A stretch of 64,000 nucleotides of DNA from Antedon mediterranea. Its lineage: Eukaryota; Echinodermata; Crinoidea; Comatulida; Antedonidae. The position numbers and the translations under genes were made by a program. Location: the NCBI RefSeq assembly GCF_964355755.1, contig NC_092674.1, forward strand, positions 16,993,001 through 17,057,000, in the 5' to 3' direction. The notes beneath the pieces were generated by a model. The model was given only the letters and a program-made list of their open reading frames with translations, was not told the origin of the DNA and did not search any database. Positions 37,543 through 47,982 of this stretch are shown here, piece by piece; position 1 is the stretch's first letter; each line of letters begins with the position of its first letter.

Positions 37543-38818
37543 TTAGTGTTTCATTTATTACATCTCGACCATCTTGGTTCTCCTACATCAAGTGATGCCA
37601 TGAGGCATTGCTCACTCAACTGTACCAAAGAATATATATCACAAGAATGAGTATTCCGCGATTTTTGCATGAGAAAGTTGTAACAGAAAGCTCCAGTGAG
37701 TGATGCCCGCCCTCATAAGGGTGGATGTATACATACTAAATAAGACTTGATTTAATAGATATTATACATGTCACATTAAATAGAATGATGATACTGGTTT
37801 TTGCAATTGTAAACTATTTTATAATACATATCTATTAACAAACTAGTGTACATTCACTTTTACAGACAATTATTTACTAACATGCTAAGTTTAGTTCACA
37901 AAAAAGGCCTAACACAGCAATACCAAAAATCAACGAATCGTTACTCAGCACGGCCTATTCTTTACCATTGCCGTGTACTACTCTACGCCCGGTAAATTAA
38001 GTATTGTTTTTATGATATAAATTAGTATAAAATACATGTTATTAATAGGACAAAATGTTAAATGTCATTAACATTTATTTGTTTTACCAGAAACAAGTTA
38101 AATATAGGAATATTATTAAACTATCCTTCGTGAAAACGCGTAAACACCAACACGCCCGGTCACGCTATCGTAGCGGCCGGTTGATAAAGCAAACTGTTTA
38201 TACGGCAGTTTTTACTAAATAAATTGCATAAAATGAACAATTAAATATCCAAATAGTATTTAACATGATGTTGGCATGTAGTTGATAACATTTTTTATCA
38301 TGAAAATACTACCGGTGGTCCAGCCTTTGATTAGTGAAACCGTCACAAAAAGTATACATCCCAGATACATCCACACTTATGGCAGCGCCCTACCACATGG
38401 ACAATATTACTGTTACAGAGAAAATCGCGGATTACTCATTCTTGTGATATATATTCTTTGACTGTACACTAACTATAGAGGGCTCACTCTATACTTACAA
38501 TATCCAGAAAGATTTCGAACGCATTGAGTCGGATGCCTCTCATCCTCTCCACAAAGTGATCATAGACCAACTTAATCCAAGTGGTAGATTGAGGCTCCTC
38601 AGTGTGAAAACAAATCGATTTGCTAAATCCTTTATTCCCTCCGGTATCATCCAGTACAACAGGAAGTCAAGAAGATAATTTTATATTGTAATTTTTTAGA
38701 TGTTTTTATATGAATGGTTTTATGCTATATTTGTTTTTATAGTGTTTTCTTTGTTATTATGACGAGCAATGAATTTCCTTTTTGAGGATCAATAAAAGTT
38801 ATCTTATCTTATCTTATA
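37543..38818 (+). mobile_element. LINE-D 3' remnant, split by MITE-1
   Basis: Plus-strand LINE ORF2 C-terminus ending SVKTNRFAKSFIPSGI...RKSRR and a stop near 38680. A short 3' UTR follows, with CAATAAAAGTTATC and a (TTATC)n tail (38795-38818). The frame also reads across the MITE-1 insertion site when the insert and one 7-bp repeat are ignored. The clade is uncertain; the tail type is common in CR1/RTE/jockey-like elements. Confidence 0.6.
37626..38460. mobile_element. MITE-1, 835-bp TIR element
   Basis: Terminal inverted repeats match over 40 bp with one mismatch (CAAAGAATATATATCACAAG at the left end and its complement at the right), with looser similarity for a further ~70 bp. The element is flanked by 7-bp direct repeats ACTGTAC (37619-37625 and 38461-38467). 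There is no transposase frame. It has the form of a non-autonomous DNA transposon; the superfamily is not assigned. Confidence 0.85.
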
Positions 38819-39103
38819 GCCTTAACTATTATGCTATCATTACAAAATGGTGACGATACCTGACACGTTTCTCGGAAAGGCGACGTAGGCCTATTTGGTA
38901 AAGTTATCCAAAGTACCCTCCAGGATTACAGCAGAATCAGATCAAAATTGATACAAACAGTAGAAAATATATATAAATCCAAAGGTAAATTACTAAAAAA
39001 ATGACAATGATGTGGGTATCAGTGGCTGGATCTCAATGGAGATACAGTACAAAAAAAAAAAGCGAAAAGCTAAATCAAAACGATATGTAAAAAGCCAGAA
39101 AAG

Positions 39104-39140
39104 TTAGCAGAGCTTTCGGGCAACGCTAGCCCTTCATCAG
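39104..39140 (-). ncRNA. Hammerhead-ribozyme-like motif in R copy 1
   Basis: Reading on the minus strand: CTGATGA, one extra A, a GGGC/GCCC stem II with loop TAGCGTT, GAAA, and then a 3-bp stem III (AGC/GCT, loop TCT) followed by TA. These are the conserved core elements of a type I hammerhead with a minimal stem III, as described for Penelope-like elements. Deviations: the extra A before stem II, and no convincing stem I that I could find. Activity is uncertain. Confidence 0.4.
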
Positions 39141-39175
39141 TACAAGTGAAGGAATTTGGATAACGTCATAGTATA

Positions 39176-39550
39176 TATACTTGAATTATAATTTATGTAT
39201 ACATATTTTTTTTTTCATTTACCAATATCGGTAGTTATTTCATTTATAATTATCATGAAACTATTGAAATATAACTTAAATAATTTTTATAAAGAAGATG
39301 TTAGTTATGTTATTATACTGTAATTTTTTATCCTAAATTATATAATTATATATTCTAGGTTATTTTTATTTTTTTAGTAATGTGTTTTGTTGTGGGTCCC
39401 TACGAGACAAGTTTTTAACTTCTAGAAGGGATCCATGATAATAATGACTACCAATTACTGCTTTATCTATGTTCACTTTAATATCTTTTTTCTATTTTGT
39501 ATATATTCATTCATTATTATCTAAATAAATATTATCTGAATCTGAATCTG
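39176..39550 (+). mobile_element. LINE 3'-tail insertion in R copy 1
   Basis: About 375 bp that are absent from R copy 2, where GTATA joins AGAGCTGG directly. It is AT-rich and ends AAATAAATATTATCTGAATC with a (CTGAAT)n tail, which is typical of a severely 5'-truncated LINE 3' UTR. No frame. Confidence 0.6.
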
Positions 39551-39823
39551 AGAGCTGGCAAGTGTTGCCTGGGTGGACAGGAATAAAAGAAATACAACAA
39601 AAGGAGGCAGAGTGGAGTCTGAATAAGAGCAGAAACAGAGAAGGTAGCTTGGTAGAGATATAAACAATTTTGTAATAAATTAATCATGATTATGTATTAT
39701 TTATACTGTTGACCTATTGTATCTTTATACTTTTATTCAATTGTTTTTTAGTTTTATTTTCTATATAAGTATTTTTTTTTTCTGTCAGACATTTTGGGAT
39801 ACCACTAGGTTAGATATATATAT

Positions 39824-40154
39824 ATGATCTAGGTGTTCGTATTTATAATGTATGCATGGGTAGCCTTTTTTGGGCAGATGACGTTGTACTTATGGCAAAC
39901 AATGAAAATGATCTGAGTGAGATGCTCAATCTAGCATCTAAATTTGCAAAGTCATGGAAATTAAATTTTAATCATGAAAAGTCGAAGGTCCTTATTGTTG
40001 GACAGCGCATAAACAATAAGATGTGGAAATTGGGCGATCAATATATTTCTGAGGTTGAAACCTATAAATATCTTGGTACTTACGTATCAAGAAATATTTC
40101 AGATCATTTTCACATCGACCAAATCATCAATAAAGGCAATAGAGTCATTGCTTA
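39824..40154 (+). pseudogene. LINE-B reverse transcriptase, palm/thumb part
   Basis: Fragment of RT starting at DLGVRIYNV and containing the catalytic box as LFWADDVVLMA (usually FADDxxL), then SWKLNFNHEKSKVLIVG and TYKYLGTYVS. It ends at RVIAYV, where the 1098-bp insert interrupts the frame. The upstream fingers and the endonuclease are missing because of 5' truncation. Confidence 0.85.
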
Positions 40155-41252
40155 TGTAAGGATGTGGACGACAACACAAAAGGAAAAACACGCCTTTTCT
40201 CACTTTTACCACGGTCCGGTGGTGTATTTGGTTTTAATTTGTTTTTAGCATAACAATAGAGATCAGTATGGTCCTGAAAACCACAAAATAAATACAATGA
40301 GAAACAAAAGTAAATAATATTCTAAAATACAAGCCAATTCTTAGTAACGACCTCAACTTAACAGGCGACTCTAATAAAAAGGATTCTCTCTGAGGACTGC
40401 GACTATTACGTCAAACGGCACGTCTACCTAAACAGCCTCTGTATACTTTGTTAGAGTATACAAATACCTAATTAATTACCTACACAATTGCATCATAAGT
40501 GCCTGAATATTACTATTATATTACTAGAATAAATGCATGTTGGAATTTACTCACACTATTTGAATACTAAACTTAGTCTATTCATTGAATCAAGGAGTTA
40601 TAATCTTAGGTTTGTGTAAAATATATAAACAATAACAAATCCATGGGCGCAGCCATTTTGTATGATAAATAGAGGGCGCACTACATGACGATCTATCACG
40701 AGCATGGTAGCCTCGTGTGTACAAATTAATCAAGTGTGAACTGTAGGATGAACTATTTTATACAAACTGTTAACTAGAAACTATCTTCTATAAACTAAAC
40801 ATTACTAAATCTATCTAAACATATTTTGTTAATACAAAGAAGGTTTATCACAAAAGTATATATTATAACATTATATGGCATAAAATCCTAGTTCAAAGAT
40901 TGTAACACAATACTATTCAATAGGCTTCCTAACTGCACATTCCATGAGTCACGGTTAACCCAAAACAAATGTCTAGGCCTATGAATGCAATCATCTTAAA
41001 ATACAACATTAATGTTTCTTAAACATAACAGAATCTTATAAATGTATAACAAAGTAATATATGTATAAAGTAGAGCAATTACCTTTTAATCAGATCTTTA
41101 ATTAAATAAGAGACAAAACTATCTGCTTCCTTGACCGGTTCATGAATACAAAAGAAAGAAAATCATTTGAAAAAGACTGTTACAATTATAGGGGGCAGCA
41201 ACACCTATAGGGGGCAGTATTTATTTATCACATGATTAGATTAATCCCCACA
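40155..41252. mobile_element. Solo-LTR-like insert in LINE-B
   Basis: 1098 bp starting TGTAAGGATGTGG and ending AATCCCCACA, flanked by CTTA (40151-40154 and 41253-41256). If the insert and one CTTA are ignored, the LINE-B frame continues without a break. TG...CA ends, a 4-bp target duplication, AATAAA (about 40287) and lack of coding fit a solo LTR, but no related internal region is present in the window. Two GGGGGCAG words lie near the right end (41191-41217). Confidence 0.65.
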
Positions 41253-41256
41253 CTTA

Positions 41257-42265
41257 TATTAAGTCAATTATAGACCGATTTGATAATTTTAGTAGAATTT
41301 TCTATGGTGACATTCTATGGAAAACAATTGCTCTTCCTACAATAAATTATGCTTGTTCAGTGTGGGTTAGCCAAAGCAGGAAAGATATTGATAAAATTGA
41401 GTCACTTCAATTACAAATGGCGCGGTACATCTTAAAAGCTAGTAGAAATACACCTAAAGAGGCCTTGCATGGGGATTTAGGGTGGGTTCCAATTAAAGTT
41501 ATTCAAGATATATCTAGAGCCAAATTTATTAATTATGTAATGAACATGGATAAACACCGTTGGCCTAACTTTATCCTTAATACGTGTCTAAGTTCAACTA
41601 CAAATGTAGAACCACGCTATAAACTGATTCCCAGTTTTGCTAAGACGTGTGCGTCTATTAATATGGACATTGACTCAATTTTCGAAACTTCCTACCTTGG
41701 CAATGACCCTGATAGTCATTGGGTTAAGAGATTTAAATAGTTGATGCATGACACAAACATTGCATTTTGAAAAAGTGAAATGCTAAGAAAATCGTCACTT
41801 CAGACATACTCCCTTATTAAGTCTAATCCGTGCCTTGAAAAATATTTATTGGATTGTACAGACTTTCTAGGATCTAGCCTCAAATTCAAACTACGTTCTA
41901 ACACCCTTCCTTTAGGTCACAGGAGTTGTAAGTGGCTTCCTGAATATGATGGTATCTGTAATATGTGTAAGAATGGTTTAGAAGACATTCAACATTTTCT
42001 ATTCACATGTAACCAACTCAATGGCATAAGGATTGAAGAATATACCAAATTAGAATATATGTTAATCGATATCAATCATTTAGATGTATGGGAAAATTTT
42101 ATCTCTGGTGACCTGAACACCAAATTAAATCTTGTATTAGGTGGAACTGATAACTACTATCATTATATGTATGACGTCGATTCCATATAAAATATCTTTG
42201 ATTGTTACTGTAAGCACTATGTTAAAAGAGCTTGGGCACACAGATGTATTGTTCTAGGCGAGTAA
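41257..42265 (+). pseudogene. LINE-B ORF2 C-terminus with three in-frame stops
   Basis: Continues the RT thumb and C-terminal region (IIDRFDNFSRIFYGDILWK, ALHGDLGWVPIKVIQDISRA). A zinc motif follows, CNMCKNGLEDIQHFLFTC (Cx2Cx7Hx4C, about 41958-42011). The frame is preserved throughout but carries TAG at 41738-41740, TGA at 41768-41770 and TAA at 42188-42190. It ends at TAA 42263-42265. Nonsense changes without frameshifts indicate moderate age. Confidence 0.8.
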
Positions 42266-42514
42266 TGTTCATATCAATCAAACTAAATGTTCTTGTAATT
42301 TTGTATTTTTAGGTGTCAGTTCAATGGTATTGTAGTTACTGTAGTTGAATTGTTTTGACATGTTGACCTACGTCGACTTTTTATTGTAATTGTTATTTTC
42401 TATATCATGTTTTTTTTTTTTTTTTTTTGTATATTTCTCTTGGATGCACCTTCCATTTGGTCGAGTGCCACTGTTGTAAAAGTGTAATCTCCAAATAAAT
42501 TATTATTATTATAT
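42266..42514 (+). other. LINE-B 3' UTR and tail
   Basis: Noncoding, with a poly-T run at 42411-42428, AAATAAATT near 42493 and a short (ATT)n tail. Confidence 0.6.
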
Positions 42515-43227
42515 AAGAAATTACCAACATTTCACTGTTCTTTGACAAGAATAATAGAGAGGTTTCGCAATCTTACGAATACGAAAACGGATACGTCACG
42601 CACACGTATTCGTTTTCGTAAGTCAGTAAAAATCTGTTTCGCATGGCAACGAAATATTGAGGGCGCCGTCCAAAGTATGACTGTGGTAAATTTGAGCGCT
42701 TGGCTGCCTAGGCCTAGCGTAACATTAAAGCGAGTGAGGACTTTAAAAACTGCTATTTATCTAAATTGACCTGGCATTTTAGTAAATTACTTTAGTAAAT
42801 TACTTTCAATAAATCTATAATTATATTATAATCATGAATCATTCCTAATTCAAATGCAAAATGTGCAAAATAGATAAAAAACTATAGGCCTACTCGTTTT
42901 GTAGTTACGAATATGACTGGTGATATTGCTATGCTATCATTACAAAATGGTGACGATACCTGACACGTTTCTCGGAAAGGCGACGTAGGCCTATTTGGTA
43001 AAGTTATCCAAAGTATCCTCCAAGATTGCAGCAAAATCAGATCAAAATTGATACAAACAGTAGAAAATATATATATAAATCCAAAGGTAAATTACTGAAA
43101 AAATGACAATGATGTGGGTATCAGTGGCTGGATCTCAATGGAGATACAAAAAAAAAGCGAAAAGCTAAATCAAAACGACATGTAAACAGCCAGAAAAGTT
43201 AGCAGAGCTTTCGGGCAACACTAGCCC

Positions 43228-43402
43228 TGTAGTATATGCACGCGCACATATAATATATGCGTACTGCGCATATGGTCGGACGAGGTTAGCCTACAAAACG
43301 TTCTATACTATTGTTCATAACTACTAGTTGGTTTCATTAAATACGTTCATTATTATACTCATCTCAACGTACTTATTAATTTGTCTACGACGATACACGA
43401 CA
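43228..43402 (+). repeat. Gypsy-1 5' LTR
   Basis: Starts TGTAGTATATGC, ends ACACGACA. It contains alternating ATATGC/GCGCATAT palindromic words near its start. No AATAAA is obvious within it. Confidence 0.95.
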
Positions 43403-43403
43403 C

Positions 43404-43421
43404 TGGCGACGAGGATACAGG
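43404..43421 (+). other. Gypsy-1 putative primer-binding site
   Basis: TGGCGACGAGGATAC begins one base after the 5' LTR, the expected place for tRNA priming of minus-strand synthesis. The tRNA was not identified. Confidence 0.5.
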
Positions 43422-43577
43422 CACATTTACATAGAGAGAAACGGAAGTATAATAATATTATAAAACTAGGCCTAGGCTAGCAGTTTTTGATTTTCCAACA
43501 ACGGCAACCGTAACCAAGGAACCGCACGGGCTAATAACGATTCTGAGCGCCCTGAACGTACAGAGCGAAGCGCGGTA

Positions 43578-46500
43578 ATGGCAGCGGCTGATACCAGAAT
43601 TCTATTCGAGGAATTCAACGTCCAGGATGGAGACATAGATACGTATGTGGACAGGCTGGAACAATATTTTGTGGCATTAGATATCAATGACGGAGGTAAG
43701 AAAAGAGCGATATTAATGAGTAGTTTAGGAGAGACTGGATACACAACGATACGAGATTTGTGTTTTCCTGATAAACCAAGTACAAAATCGTACGATACGC
43801 TCACAACCAAGCTCAAAGAGCATTACAAACCTACTCGAATAACGATTTCTGAACGATTTATATTCAGAAATGTAAAACAGACACCGGGACAGACTATTTC
43901 TCAATTTGTATCCCATCTAAAGAAAAAGGCGATACATTGTGGTTTTGAAGGAGAGGCATTGGAAAACGCACTGCGTGATCAGTTCGTATGTGGACTAATA
44001 AGTCAGAGCATCCAAAAGAAATTATTGACAAAGAACCATACGTTCAAGGAAGCAACAGACATAGCCATAGCCTCGGAGGCAGCAACAGCGAATATGAAAA
44101 GTATGTCGCACGATGTGGACAAGCCAATCAACCACGTTACGTCTAACAGCAGGAAGTCTACGAAAACGTATCAAGCGTCAAAACAAACACGAACGCAGAA
44201 ATGTGACCGCTGTGGTATGAACAATCATACAAGAGATACGTGTAAATACAAAAACGCTACATGCTTTAAATGCAACAAACAAGGACACCTAAAATCAGAA
44301 TGCAGGCAGTCGAGTAAATCAACAAAACAATATAAACCTAAATCCATCAAGCAAGTAGAAGCACCGGATTACGACGAAGGTAATGACGATTTTGTAGATA
44401 CAATGTTTTGCGTAGGCATTAAGCAGGACAATTCGGTACCACCAATAACGGTACAGATGCGAGTTGATGATATAGATATTGATTTTGAAGTAGATACGGG
44501 CGCAGCAGTATCGATAATTAGCTTTGACGATTACGAAAGCAAGCTTAGCCATCTACCATTAAAGTCAGTAAAACGTACACTTCACGCATACACAGGTACT
44601 AAGTTCGATATAGCAGGAGAAATTAAAGTCACCGTGAACTATAGGGGCGAGAGTAACGTTCTCCCACTGATAGTAGTGAGAACACAGCGACGAAACTCAC
44701 CACCCTTGCTTGGAAGAACCTGGTTAGAAGTGATTAAGTTGGACTGGAAGTCATTATTTCCACCATCGCTTGCTCAGAATTCGGTAGAAATAGATAACGA
44801 TGTCGGTCAGTCATTCAAACGGAAGTTCCCAGAAGTTTTCCGAACGGAATTAGGTACGGTTCAGGGACACAAAGCGACATTACATCTAAAAGTGAACGCA
44901 ATCCCAAAATTCTGCAAAGCTCGAAATGTTCCATTTGCGCTACGCTCCGCAGTTGAGGTAGAGTTAGACAGAATGCAAAACGAAGGAGTTATTTATCCGG
45001 TAGACTTTAGTCAGTGGGCAACCCCATTGGTATGTATTCCAAAGGCCGATGGCAGGGTACGTGTCTGCGGAGATTATAAAGTAACAGTCAACCCGAGTTT
45101 AAATTGCGACCAATATCCAATTCCGACCCCAGAGGAAGTTTTCACCAAGTTGGGAGGTGGAAAGCGATTCTTTAAGATTGATTTGAAATGTGCGTACCAG
45201 CAGTTAGTACTGGAAGACGAGGCGCAAGAGTTGGTAACGATCAACACGCACCGCGGATTATATCGATACACGAGGTTACCGTTTGGTATTTCGTCCAGTC
45301 CAGCCATATGGCAGCGATTCATAGAACAGGTGATAGCAGGACTTAAAGGAACATGTGCGATCATGGACGATGTTCTTGTTACAGGTGCGTCTGATAAAGA
45401 GCATATTAGTAATCTTGAGAAACTATTTGAGAGATTTAACAAGTATGGTCTCAGAGTGAAAGCTGAGAAATGCGCGTTTGTACAAAAGGAAGTAGTCTAC
45501 ATGGGACGTAAGCTATCAGCAGCAGGAATTCAACCGACAAACGATAAAGTGAAAGCCATCAAGGATGCACGAGCACCACAGAATGCAACAGAACTAAGAT
45601 CCTGGCTAGGACTAGTTAACTATCACGCGTCATTTATTCCACGATTATCGACGATGATACATCCTTTGAATGAGCTGTTGGGAAGCAAACCATGGTCATG
45701 GACTGTCGACTGTAGTAAAGCGTTTAACGCGGTAAAGCGAATTATTAGCGAAGACATGATGTTGACGCATTATGACCCATTAAAACCACTGGAACTATAC
45801 ACGGACGCATCACCATACGGAGTTGGCGCAGTCATTTGCCACGTAAACGAGAACAATATCAAAACACCGATCGCGTACGCATCGCGAAGCCTGCATAAAC
45901 ACGAAAAGGGTTATGCACAACTAGACAAGGAAGCCCTAAGCATCATGTTTGGACTTCAAAGGTTTAGAACATACTTATACGGACGGAAATTCACGATAAG
46001 AACTGATCATAAGCCACTTGAACGCATTCTAGGACCTAAATCAGCTATTCCGACACTGGCCGCACAGAGATTACAGCGATGGGCAATCGTGCTGTCAGCG
46101 TTCGAATACGATTTAAAGTTCATTCCTGGAAAACAGAACGTAATTGCCGACGCACTCTCACGTCTCCCAATGCCATACGAAGGACGGGAAGACGATGCAG
46201 TATATAACATAGCGGGGCATACATTAGACAATTTGCCAGTCACGAGTACGAACGTACAACAGCATACCAGGAAAGACCCGCTATTGAGCAAAGTGTTATA
46301 CATGGTACAGACAGGTTTATGGCAGTCAGAAAACGACGACGATCTAAAACCATTCCTACACCGAAGAGACGAATTGAGTGTAGAACAGGACTGTTTGCTG
46401 TGGGGATACAGGGTAGTGATTCCACCGAAACTCAGAGGGGCAGTTCTGGAGGAGCTTCATTGTGCTCACCCCGGAATCGTGCGTATGAAAGAGATTGCGC

Positions 46501-47564
46501 GAAGTCATGTCTGGTGGCCCCAGATAGATTCCGACATTGAACGATTGGTGAAGCAATGTCAAGCATGTCACCAAACACAAAGTCGACCAAGCGTAGCACC
46601 AATGATGCCCTGGATCTGGCCAAATCAGCCTTGGACACGAATACATATTGACTATGCGCAGAAAGATAAACGAGATTATCTAGTAGTGGTTGACTCATAT
46701 TCGAAATGGCCAGAAGTCGTTCAGATGAACAGTACGACGAGTGCAGCGACCATCAAAGCGATGAGAGAGTTGTTCAGTAGATACGGATTGCCTGTTCAAC
46801 TTGTAAGCGATAATGGACCTCAGTTTGTTAGCGACGAATTTGAATTCTTCTTAAAGCAAAACGGGGTGAAACATGTAAAGGTTGCACCTTATCACGCCGC
46901 AAGCAACGGAGCAGCAGAACGAATGGTTCAATCTTTCAAAAGATCGTTAGCGGCAAGCCGAGCTAATGGGAAGGATTTCCAACAATGTTTGGACAGATTT
47001 CTTTTATCGTATCGCACAACAAAACACGCAACTACGGGACAAACGCCAGCGAAGTTATTCATGGGCCGTGAGTTAAGAACGCGAGTATCACTTTTACATC
47101 CCAGTACAGAAAACAAGGTACTTAACAAGCAGAGTGATCAGAAGCTTCATCACGACAAAACGAAAGATCTACGAGAATTTTACCCAGGTGAAATGGTATT
47201 AGTGAAAGATTTCCGACAAGAGGGAAAGTGGTGGCCAGGTACCGTGATAGAACGTACCGCTCCAAAATCATACGTAATTAGTGTTGAGGATGGCCGAGTG
47301 TGGAAAAGACACATTGACCAGTTGAAAGCGACAGACGCGGACGCTTACGCGAGTAAAACCCCTACTTCACATAGCGAGTTGGAACACAAGATTAAACAGA
47401 CAGTACCAATAACGATTGCGAGCGAAACGATTGCGAACAAAGAGCAAACATCCACCAACCAACCGGTTGAAGAGGAACATAGATTGTCTTCATCGCCTGA
47501 GGTTATTCCACGACGCTCCACGCGACTTCGAAGGAAGCCAACACGACTTATCGAAGAGATATAG
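43578..47564 (+). CDS. Gypsy-1 Gag-Pol polyprotein, 1328 aa, intact
   Basis: A single frame encodes the structural protein and all enzymes. Gag capsid occupies about residues 1-200. Two CCHC zinc knuckles lie at about 209-242 (CDRCGMNNHTRDTC and CFKCNKQGHLKSEC). The aspartic protease has VDTGAAVSII near 305. Reverse transcriptase spans about 440-620 with LPFGISSSP and catalytic AIMDDVL (D597, D598; Met replaces the usual Tyr-x of YxDD). RNase H has TDAS (D743) and RTDHKPLE. Integrase has an H961/H964 - C994/C997 zinc-binding domain and D1025, D1078, E1114, a DD35E core, followed by a C-terminal segment (VLVKDFRQEGKWWPGTVIE). Gag and Pol are fused without a frameshift or stop. The first ATG after the leader is taken as the start. 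No env-like frame follows. Confidence 0.95.
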   Translation: MAAADTRILFEEFNVQDGDIDTYVDRLEQYFVALDINDGGKKRAILMSSLGETGYTTIRDLCFPDKPSTKSYDTLTTKLKEHYKPTRITISERFIFRNVKQTPGQTISQFVSHLKKKAIHCGFEGEALENALRDQFVCGLISQSIQKKLLTKNHTFKEATDIAIASEAATANMKSMSHDVDKPINHVTSNSRKSTKTYQASKQTRTQKCDRCGMNNHTRDTCKYKNATCFKCNKQGHLKSECRQSSKSTKQYKPKSIKQVEAPDYDEGNDDFVDTMFCVGIKQDNSVPPITVQMRVDDIDIDFEVDTGAAVSIISFDDYESKLSHLPLKSVKRTLHAYTGTKFDIAGEIKVTVNYRGESNVLPLIVVRTQRRNSPPLLGRTWLEVIKLDWKSLFPPSLAQNSVEIDNDVGQSFKRKFPEVFRTELGTVQGHKATLHLKVNAIPKFCKARNVPFALRSAVEVELDRMQNEGVIYPVDFSQWATPLVCIPKADGRVRVCGDYKVTVNPSLNCDQYPIPTPEEVFTKLGGGKRFFKIDLKCAYQQLVLEDEAQELVTINTHRGLYRYTRLPFGISSSPAIWQRFIEQVIAGLKGTCAIMDDVLVTGASDKEHISNLEKLFERFNKYGLRVKAEKCAFVQKEVVYMGRKLSAAGIQPTNDKVKAIKDARAPQNATELRSWLGLVNYHASFIPRLSTMIHPLNELLGSKPWSWTVDCSKAFNAVKRIISEDMMLTHYDPLKPLELYTDASPYGVGAVICHVNENNIKTPIAYASRSLHKHEKGYAQLDKEALSIMFGLQRFRTYLYGRKFTIRTDHKPLERILGPKSAIPTLAAQRLQRWAIVLSAFEYDLKFIPGKQNVIADALSRLPMPYEGREDDAVYNIAGHTLDNLPVTSTNVQQHTRKDPLLSKVLYMVQTGLWQSENDDDLKPFLHRRDELSVEQDCLLWGYRVVIPPKLRGAVLEELHCAHPGIVRMKEIARSHVWWPQIDSDIERLVKQCQACHQTQSRPSVAPMMPWIWPNQPWTRIHIDYAQKDKRDYLVVVDSYSKWPEVVQMNSTTSAATIKAMRELFSRYGLPVQLVSDNGPQFVSDEFEFFLKQNGVKHVKVAPYHAASNGAAERMVQSFKRSLAASRANGKDFQQCLDRFLLSYRTTKHATTGQTPAKLFMGRELRTRVSLLHPSTENKVLNKQSDQKLHHDKTKDLREFYPGEMVLVKDFRQEGKWWPGTVIERTAPKSYVISVEDGRVWKRHIDQLKATDADAYASKTPTSHSELEHKIKQTVPITIASETIANKEQTSTNQPVEEEHRLSSSPEVIPRRSTRLRRKPTRLIEEI

Positions 47565-47794
47565 AACTTGTGAACAATGTTATTATTATGAACGTTAAAG
47601 TTATGTTGTTCATGTTTTTACACAAAATTATAATGGTGAGAATTACTCACATTTGTTAATTATTATGAGGAACCAAATAAGAACTATCTGGAACTATAGA
47701 AGCAGTAATTTAATCACGATGATTAACCTATTTGATTAACAAAATAATTAACGAAAGTTTATTGTGCTTATTGATATAATGTTAACGTTAAAAT

Positions 47795-47807
47795 AAGAAA
47801 GGAGGAG
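47795..47807 (+). other. Gypsy-1 polypurine tract
   Basis: AAGAAAGGAGGAG immediately upstream of the 3' LTR, the plus-strand primer. Confidence 0.8.
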
Positions 47808-47982
47808 TGTAGTATATGCACGCGCACATATAATATATGCGTACTGCGCATATGGTCGGACGAGGTTAGCCTACAAAACGTTCTATACTATTGTTCATAA
47901 CTACTAGTTGGTTTCATTAAATACGTTCATTATTATACTCATCTCAACGTACTTATTAATTTGTCTACGACGATACACGACA
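47808..47982 (+). repeat. Gypsy-1 3' LTR
   Basis: Same 175 bp as the 5' LTR by eye, ending ACACGACA before the AGCCC target duplication. The 244 bp between the gag-pol stop and this LTR are noncoding. Confidence 0.95.

Larger units (their letters stand above)
39824..42514 (+). mobile_element. LINE-B, 5'-truncated, inserted in R copy 1
   Basis: It begins inside the reverse transcriptase just after the TA-rich stretch of R (GTTAGATATATAT) and ends with a 3' UTR, AAATAA and (ATT)n at 42494-42514, after which R resumes (AAGAAATTACC). R copy 2 shows the uninterrupted site at about 48290-48310. The element is itself split by a 1098-bp insert (40155-41252). Confidence 0.8.
38831..42544. mobile_element. 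R element copy 1 (with two LINE inserts)
   Basis: Compared with copy 2 (42928-48330), the shared sequence is 38831-39175, 39551-39823 and 42515-42544, about 650 bp net. The shared part includes ATGCTATCATTACAAAATGG at the left, a hammerhead-like motif at 39104-39140 (minus strand), and CACTGTTCTTTG at the right. The two interruptions are a LINE tail (39176-39550) and LINE-B (39824-42514). The small noncoding size plus a ribozyme-like motif resembles Penelope-derived or retrozyme-like elements (inference). Confidence 0.65.
43228..47982 (+). mobile_element. Gypsy-1, complete and young Ty3/Gypsy element
   Basis: 4755 bp with two 175-bp LTRs that I read as identical, a 5-bp target duplication AGCCC (43223-43227 and 47983-47987), a putative primer-binding site, one uninterrupted gag-pol frame and a polypurine tract. 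The uninterrupted target site is visible in R copy 1 (around 39126-39140). Identical LTRs and an intact frame mean a very recent insertion that could still be active. RT and integrase features suggest the Mag/K02A2.6-type lineage (inference). Confidence 0.95.

Noticed and set aside
42661-42680. GGGCGCCGTCCAAAG as a second copy of the FB terminus (GGGGCGCCGTTTGGGAC)
   Set aside because: Only about ten bases agree and no TTTTGTCGAAATATTAC or minisatellite sequence follows.
47416-47598. Small plus-strand frame overlapping the end of Gypsy-1 pol, considered as an accessory or env-like gene
   Set aside because: Only 60 codons, no signal peptide or membrane segment, and it is an out-of-frame shadow of pol.
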